Part shown: positions 57,986 through 64,000 of the stretch, one piece after another
How positions within the stretch are numbered: the first letter of the stretch is position 1
How the letters are laid out: each line of letters starts with the position of its first letter
NCBI GenBank assembly: GCA_013054445.1
Contig: JAAMPI010000028.1
Span: 27,657 to 91,656, forward strand
Direction: 5' to 3'
DNA length: 64,000 bases
DNA from: Cudoniella acicularis
Lineage: Eukaryota > Ascomycota > Leotiomycetes > Helotiales > Helotiaceae
Made by a program: the position numbers and the translations under genes
The notes under the pieces: generated by a model
The model's input: the letters and a program-made list of their open reading frames with translations, nothing else
Told to the model about the DNA's origin: nothing
The model's database searches: none

Positions 57986-60313
57986 ATGGTAGAAGCGAAT
58001 TTTCAAGTCCTCTCTCCCGGGGAGGGGTACGGGATCGTAATCGGACTTAGAATTGGTTTTACTTTAATTACGATTAGGTTGACCTTGATCCAAAACCGAT
58101 ACGGGAAACACAACACCTTCAAATCAACTGAGGAGTTCAACGCCGCGTCGAGATCAGTGAAACCGGGGGTGAGTGCTGCCGGTATCGTGTAAGTGAACTC
58201 GTTTTCTAGAAATTCATTGTGTGGCTTTGAACTTTTCAATGTTTCATGCAAGGGCATCGAGGATGTACTTGCTAGTTTAAGAAAGATATCCAAAACTGTG
58301 ACGATTTTACGAGTCACTTATTCTGACTACTTCCAGATCTTCCTGGACACACGCATCCACCTTACTGACGTCTTGCACTCTCTCATACTCCTACGGAGCA
58401 GTTGGCACTTTCCAAACTTTGTTCTTCGCGGTTGCTGCATTCAAAATCAAAGAAAAATCGGACAGTGCCTATACCTTTCCAGGTAAACGCTCCTTCAATA
58501 GATGAGATAACACACCTGCGCTAACTTTTTAACACAGAAATTGTTCTCCGGGGGCATGGGAAGATCGCACATATTATCTACACATTCTTTGGTTTGGTTA
58601 CCAATTTGATCAATGGAAGTGCTCTTGCGGCTGGTGGATGTGCTGTGTTTTCTTCACTCACTGGTATGAATATTGGGGCAGCATATTGGATATTACCTAC
58701 CATCGTTACAGCCTATATAGTTGTGGGTGGTCTTCGAGCAACTTTTATTTGCGAGTGAGTAAAACCACTACTCCAATTGCCAATTGCTACCACACCAACA
58801 GATGAAATTAAGTTATCTTCATGCAATCTTCCTTTATGTCTGCATATTTGCTTTCATGTTCCAGATATACTCAATCAACCCATCCATCGGTTCTTCTTCA
58901 GCTCTGTGGCACTTACTCAAGGAAAAGTCAGGGAGTGCCGCCACAGACTCTTACAACGGCTCTTATATGACTATTGACTCAAACGATGGCCTCGTAACAG
59001 CAGCCACTATCTTCCTAGGCGGTTTTCCCGCGGTCTGGACGGATCAAGCTTACTGGCAGCGCGCGATCGCCTCTCAACCCGGGATCGCTGTAAAAGGCTA
59101 CATCCTTGGTTCCTTCGCCTGGTACGCTGTTCCCTTTGCCATGCCGACAACTTTGGGCCTTGCCGCCGCCGCGTTGACTGGCACCGCAGGTATTCCAGTG
59201 AAATTGAGTGCGAAACAGGTGTCAGCCGGTCTTGTCGGCCCAGCTGCCGCGACTGCGCTGGTGGGAAAGGTCAGCGCTGGCTTGATGGTCGTCCTGCTCT
59301 TCATGGCTACAACTTCCTCCACCTCCGCTGAAAGTATTGCTGCCTCGTCACTAGTTACCTTCGACATATACAAGGCATACATCAACCCCAGGGCTAGCAT
59401 CAAATCTCTTTTCTGGGTTTCAGTCTTCGGACTGGTTATATATGGAGCGTTACTTGCCGCAATCTCTTGCGTCTTCCACTCAGTCGGCATCTCTCTCAAC
59501 TGGCTGATCAAGATTCAGGGATCTTTTATCGGAGGAGGTGCTATTCCCATGGCTTGTGCTCTGCTTTGGGACCGAACATCTACCTTCGCGGTTATTGTTT
59601 CGCCCGTTATTGGATTGGTTCGTGGATTGACATCTTGGATGATTGCAACAAAGATGCGTTCCGGAACTGTTAACATCACCACCACATCAAACACTTGGAG
59701 TTTGCTAACAGGAGATTGCGTGTCTCTAGGTATGGGAGCTGTCAGTATTATCGTCTTCTCGTTGCTTGTTCCGAACAAGAAGAAACTAGCAGTTGTCGAG
59801 GGACTGGAAGAGCCAAATGCACTCCCGTCTGCTCCTGAGAAAAAGGGACCTGGAGACCAAGAGACTGCTCCAGATACAGAGAAGCACGCAGGAGGAAGAG
59901 TAATCGAAGAAAACGCCGATGCAGAAGAGTTAAAGCCTATCAAAGGCGAAGAATATATCGCCGAGTTGGCTCTCAGCCCCACCGAAGCCAAGTCTCAGAA
60001 GCGACTTGCTTTGATATCTTTGATCCTAGGAAGTCTCATATTCATGATTGTAAGTCCTCCTGTACGTTCTCAATTACATTCGTGCACTTACACGCTCAAA
60101 ACAGTTGATACCATTCACCCTCTATGGCACAGGATATGACTTCTCTGTCAAATTCTTCACTGGATTCATAGTTATCGTTTTCCTACGGATATGGGCTTCT
60201 TTTGTCATTTGTGTTTTTTTTTGCCATTGTGGGAGAGTAGGAAAGATATGTGGTATATAACGAAGGCTATGTATCGTGATGTGATGAGGCAGAAACTGCA
60301 CTATGCAGAATAG
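57986..60313 (+). CDS. dur3: Urea active transporter Dur3 (SSS family), one apparent frameshift near the end
   Basis: Exons 57986..58188, 58337..58482, 58538..58754, 58813..60049 and 60105..60313; about 670 aa. It is a sodium/solute-symporter-type urea (and polyamine) permease of the plasma membrane. Diagnostic parts: GYGIVIGL at the first span, FNAASRSVKPGVSAAGIV, IVLRGHGKIAHIIY, WILPTIVTAYIVVGGLRATFICDYLH, FLGGFPAVWTDQAYWQRAIA, LLFMATTSSTSAESIAASSLV and IPMACALLWDR. About 13-15 spans are expected. The C-terminal end first reads out of frame: after the T9 run 60214-60222 the alternate frame gives LPLWESRKDMWYITKAMYRD, which is the family tail and stops at 60313. One base more in the run (or two fewer) joins them. 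The span after the first exon, SSWTHASTLLTSCTLSYSYG, is more divergent than the rest (usually SAWTWAATLLQSS). Confidence 0.9.
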
Positions 60314-60616
60314 CCGTCCATAAAAACAATACTTGTAACAGGACATAGAAATGCAAATGAAAAGGGGCTACGCTGGAAACAGTCCTATTCGAATGCTCGC
60401 TATCGAAAAGTATGCCTGTAGTGTCACATAATTTGCTCACTAACTATATATCAATCGCTCCCAACTTCGCTAATCAATACCGAATAGTCTTTCCTAATGG
60501 CTCTCACAGAAATCGATGCTGTTCGGTAGCCAAAATAAGGAATCCGAAACGCCGACCCCGATGCTCCATGCCAAATCTTTCAAACACCAATACTGATAAA
60601 TGAATGGGCGCAGTAA
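60314..60616. other. Intergenic between convergent DUR3 and LysM gene
   Basis: About 300 bp with no coding signal on either strand. Confidence 0.4.
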
Positions 60617-62527
60617 TCAATCACTCTTGCCGCCTTTGGCGCCAGCTGATGCTCGACCCCTAATCACGCTATCCAAGTCTTCCCGCCCCGTGCCTACAGG
60701 GGTGGCACTCCTCGCACGCCCAGGACTTATTTCGAAACCTCGACCGTCATCACTTCCTGCTCCGTCAAGTAGTTCAATAAGATCACTTTCTGCTCTGGCT
60801 CTCAAGAGAGGCGTCCCAGGACCTTTGATAACGAGTTTTCTAAAGAAGCCTTCGACTGCAGCAGCGGCGTTCTCTAGACCCATCCCGTTCCCACTGGGGG
60901 TAGCTGTTCCACTTATTGAAGCGCCATTGATTGGACCTTCGGCTATAGCAGCTAGCTCGTCGCTGAATCCAAAATGTGCCGACTCTGCACCCATTATAGA
61001 CGTTGAAGGTAGAGAATCGATCGCAAGACCCGGGATATGTTTCTTTGCCCAAGAATTGAGGCCATCTTGTCCAGGACCAGGCTTTCGCACATTTGAGCCC
61101 ATGGTTCCTACACCTCCCGGTCCGCGCATCCAACCCAATCGATCCGCAGCTTCGCCTACACTCTCTCGACGAGGGCGTATGCGTGTGCTAGAGGTCATGG
61201 GCGAGGGCGGGAAATAACTCCCTATGGAGCTGAGAGGTTGTGAGGGCCTGGGACCGAGGTTGCTGGTTCGTCGTGGGGGAGTGCTCGCTGAGCTACCAGG
61301 TTCATTTGAGATAGATTGTGAAATTTGTGAGAGGTCCGTCGAACCGCGTGGGGTGGAGACGCTTGATTGTGTAGCAATACTCTTTCTTCGACGAGGTGGA
61401 AAGTATCCTAATGTTTTTCTTGACATTCGTGCTATTTCGACCGGTTCGGAGGAGGGAGAAGAATCGATTAAAACCCACCGAACGTGACTCCAAGGGTTGC
61501 CATCATTTTCGGGAGGCTCTGCAGACGTCCCATAGGGGGATGTGATTGATGGCCATGTATTGCCGTTGGTAAAAGGGTGAGGATCTTCAATTCCAGGAGT
61601 AGGTGCAAGGAGGTCAACCCCTTGATTATCTGCTGAAGGAGGCTCACAAGGTCTTCCTTTGATCGCACATGCGTTAACGGGTAGAACCACTGTCTTGCGA
61701 AATTGAAGCCCATCGTTAGACCATAGCCCGTTGGCCTTCCTAAACACCTCCTTCTGGCAGTTGTACTTGAGCACCACTCCGGCAAATGTGTCTGTTGGCT
61801 TAACATGATGTATATAGACTAGCGCATCGCCCTCATCTTGCGCAGTACTAGGCCTGTCCTCCTCGGCTGATATCCTTCGTTTGTATTTCCCATTCGTGTC
61901 CATGGCTCTCTTATCTTCGTCTCTCCCCTCCAAGACCCCCCTCATCTTCCGCGCTCGAACCTCGGTGTCTCTCTCACTTGTGCTGCCCATCCCGATTTTA
62001 TTTGCAGTCAGCTGTGATGGACCCCACGCTTCTGGTAGAGCTCTCTTAGAGTTTCCACCACTGCCCCCTCTCCTCCTAGGCTTCGGCCGAGGGCTTGCAC
62101 CCCTATTACTTGGCCCGTCGTCCTCTGGTGCCATACTCCCTAGAACAGAGCTTGCAACCTGCTGCAGCGCACTGCTCATCCATCCCGTATTCCACATCCC
62201 TCCAACGGGACTTGAACTCCCATTGCCATTTGACCCCCCATGCCTGCCGCTTGAACTCGGAGCTAAGAAACCACCCACCAGCCTCCCATTGCTCGAGTTG
62301 CCAGAGGCGCCACTTCTGCTTGGATGCTTCGCAGGAATTGGACTGACATCTCGGCTTCCTGCTCTAGGCGTAGATGTTCCGCTGGTCGTGCTAAGCTCCT
62401 GGTCTTCGAGCGTATTAAGTCGCCTATTTCGTGGCCGGATACTTGAGTTCGTAGTGGCGTCTAGCGATCGGGGAATGGAATCAGAGCGAGGGTTCGGAGT
62501 GGTCGATCGTGAGGAGGAGGGTATCAT
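60617..62527 (-). CDS. Intracellular LysM-domain protein
   Basis: Single-exon gene of 636 aa. No signal peptide: it opens with MIPSSSRSTTPNPRSDSIPRS. One LysM fold lies at about residues 237-285 (ALVYIHHVKPTDTFAGVVLKY, CQKEVFRKANGLWSNDGLQ, FRKTVVLP), in the form seen in large, cytosolic fungal LysM proteins rather than in secreted chitin-binding effectors. All other sequence is of low complexity, Ser/Pro/Gly/Arg-rich, with probable phosphorylation sites (TPRAGSRDVSP, STPRGSTDLSQ) and an amphipathic stretch DELAAIAEG near 540. A repeated helix-like ending, AAAAVEGFFRKLVIKGPGTPLL, is conserved in the family as I remember it. The role is unknown. Two long open frames on the plus strand (60600-61217, 61881-62615) are antisense shadows caused by the biased composition. 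Confidence 0.8.
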   Translation of the reverse strand: MIPSSSRSTTPNPRSDSIPRSLDATTNSSIRPRNRRLNTLEDQELSTTSGTSTPRAGSRDVSPIPAKHPSRSGASGNSSNGRLVGGFLAPSSSGRHGGSNGNGSSSPVGGMWNTGWMSSALQQVASSVLGSMAPEDDGPSNRGASPRPKPRRRGGSGGNSKRALPEAWGPSQLTANKIGMGSTSERDTEVRARKMRGVLEGRDEDKRAMDTNGKYKRRISAEEDRPSTAQDEGDALVYIHHVKPTDTFAGVVLKYNCQKEVFRKANGLWSNDGLQFRKTVVLPVNACAIKGRPCEPPSADNQGVDLLAPTPGIEDPHPFTNGNTWPSITSPYGTSAEPPENDGNPWSHVRWVLIDSSPSSEPVEIARMSRKTLGYFPPRRRKSIATQSSVSTPRGSTDLSQISQSISNEPGSSASTPPRRTSNLGPRPSQPLSSIGSYFPPSPMTSSTRIRPRRESVGEAADRLGWMRGPGGVGTMGSNVRKPGPGQDGLNSWAKKHIPGLAIDSLPSTSIMGAESAHFGFSDELAAIAEGPINGASISGTATPSGNGMGLENAAAAVEGFFRKLVIKGPGTPLLRARAESDLIELLDGAGSDDGRGFEISPGRARSATPVGTGREDLDSVIRGRASAGAKGGKSD

Positions 62528-63318
62528 GATTGAGGATGTCGTGGTCGTGATCGTAGGGGTGGGTGCGCGCGAGCAGCCCGTCGTCGTAGACGGCCTGAGA
62601 ACGCTGCGAGCATGAGAGCGGCGACGGGTGGCTCACTGTGAAAGCATTATAGGACGACTACAGCATAGCAGATTGAAGCGATGTTGATCTGTTGTGAAGC
62701 GCGAAAGGTTGTTGATGTTCTGGCGTTGCGCATGGGATTGGGGTTGAACACCAAATCTGGCCCGTTTCATTTCATTCGTCATCCTCGAATCCTTTTCTAG
62801 CGATGCTGCAACGCGAGGTGTGGGGTATTCAGCCGCCAAACAGACCTGCATTACAACGCTCAACGAACCAACCAGTAAGAAGCTCCATTATAAGAGGATC
62901 AAGGAATTTTTAGGATTCATTTCTTAAACGAATTCGTTATTTTCGATTCTTGAATTGTCAAGCCTCCAAGCCTGGAGCCTCCTTTCACTAGGGGAGCACA
63001 CCCCACTTCGTGTAGATGTGAGTTTGCGAGGTATCACAGGAAATCTCTATTGCTCGTGCTTTTTGTAACAAGATAGGTAAGCACATAAAATTCGAACCAG
63101 ATTTCATTGCCAGACGGAGCCTTAGCATTAAAAATAACATGTGTGTATGTGTACAATAGACCTAAGCCTTCATCAGACATAGTCGTCGCTTTTTAGTCAT
63201 CCATATAAACAGATCACCACACTGCATTTGCTCCAATACCCAATTCGGCCGCTGAAAATCAAAGAACGCCTCTAGTTATATCCAACTTAGATGCCGGTCT
63301 CTGCTCATAATATGAGAC
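62528..63318. other. Intergenic, no gene seen
   Basis: About 790 bp between the LysM gene start and the 3' end of the regulator gene. Includes the LysM gene promoter. No coding signal. Confidence 0.4.
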
Positions 63319-64000
63319 CTATGCTAGAGGGGCATCGCCGTTCATACCACTCAAATCACCGTTTATGCCGAAGAATTGAAACCTAAAATTGTAAGATATA
63401 CGTTTAAAGAGCCGTTTGGTGACCAAAAGGAAAACGACTTACCAATCTTCAACATTCATAGTCATAGGGACAGCCTGCGCAGATGTGTTACTCAAAGTAT
63501 CGCTCGGGCTGTGACCTTGACCATCATGGATAGAATGATCGAAACCACCTTGCCACATTCCTTGAGGTGCTCCTTGGTAACCTGCCACACCAGGCTGTAG
63601 CATTCCGGGTTGAGGTGGACTGCCACTGATATTGGGTGGCTGAGCTCCGCGCATCCGTTGTGGCAATGGAGCATTCGGTGCTGGACTTGACATTGGCTGT
63701 TGCATATTCATATGAGAAGGCATAAGATTCGGGTCTAGGTTGTTGTGATGAGGTTGTTGTGGTGAGAACTGATTGGCATGCATGCTAGTTGACCCTTCAG
63801 GAAATAATTGATCTGGCTGAAAATTCTCCCAGATGGATTGTGAGAGGTTTGGTGAATTTCTTGTTACGAGGTAGAGATCTGGAGGCGTGGCTGGTACGGA
63901 GAAAGAAGGATTGAAAGGTGTAGGAGGTCTAGTATGAGGACGAGAATTGGTTCCACCCATGAAAGTATCCTGATTTTGTCTCGCATTCGGGGACGATATT
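63319..64000 (-). CDS. C-terminal part of a probable fungal transcription factor
   Basis: The gene enters from the right edge. The visible exons are >64000..63443 and 63382..63319. The frame is open to the window end (ISSPNARQNQDTFMGG...). The segment is Pro/Gln/Asn-rich (HANQFSPQQPHHNNLDPN, PQRMRGAQPPNISGSPPQPG), typical of the disordered activation region of large Zn2Cys6 factors. Splicing at 63442 (GTAAGT) joins NVEDW to FQFFGINGDLSGMNGDAPLA and a stop; the short closing motif DWFQFFGING is one I associate with ends of such regulators. The DNA-binding domain would lie outside the window, so the class is an inference. Confidence 0.55.

Noticed and set aside
61881..62615. 244-aa Leu/Pro-rich open frame on the plus strand, and a similar one at 60600-61217
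   Set aside because: Both are antisense to the LysM gene. They have no domain, no introns and mirror its low-complexity composition.

Overview
The window is nuclear DNA of a filamentous ascomycete (Pezizomycotina; Leotiomycetes is my guess, low confidence). Most genes are split by introns of about 45-75 nt with GTAAGT-like donors and CTAAC/CTGAC-like branch sites. The gene set is typical of moulds: a STRIPAK MOB3, DASH Ask1, pol I factor Rrn7, CYP61, Arg2, Dur3, Arv1, Vma9 and a DUF7053 protein. I assembled 30 gene models by hand from open frames, splice sites and remembered family motifs. The exon sums close in frame, apart from six single sites discussed below and the partial or broken genes.

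Layout. 1-5 kb: start of a CobW/ZNG1 GTPase, MOB3/phocein, a DUF7053 protein and a GPI-anchored wall protein. 6.5-24.5 kb is a dense housekeeping block: eIF5B, an MMS1_N/CPSF-A beta-propeller protein, a Gyp8/TBC1D20-like Rab GAP, Vps52, eIF5A, Rrn7 and ubiquitin-L40. 25-31 kb: a Yip1 protein, a rhodanese, a Fungal_trans_2 regulator and a short-chain dehydrogenase. 31-42 kb is gene-poor. It holds two adjacent hairpin-forming inverted repeats, Ask1, a small hypothetical gene and Erg5/CYP61. 41.5-45 kb: a head-to-head pair that divides dihydroxyacetone kinase domains between two genes. 45-55.6 kb: Atg22, a BAR protein, Arg2 (N-acetylglutamate synthase), a beta-hydroxyacid dehydrogenase, V-ATPase subunit e and Arv1. 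56.5-60.3 kb: a broken isochorismatase-family hydrolase beside the urea permease Dur3. 60.6-64 kb: a LysM protein and the C-terminal part of a probable transcription factor.

Two points matter most. First, four conserved genes (eIF5B twice, RRN7 twice, ARG2, DUR3) each lose their frame at a mononucleotide run, and a one-base change in the run brings the conserved frame back. This looks like a systematic homopolymer-length problem in the assembly rather than biology, though it needs raw reads. Second, real biological curiosities remain: a ubiquitin-L40 gene whose ATG is split by an intron and followed by a 7-nt microexon, the split dihydroxyacetone kinase pair, the decayed hydrolase next to the urea permease, and the twin hairpins. 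I found no secondary-metabolite cluster, transposase, tRNA or CRISPR array.
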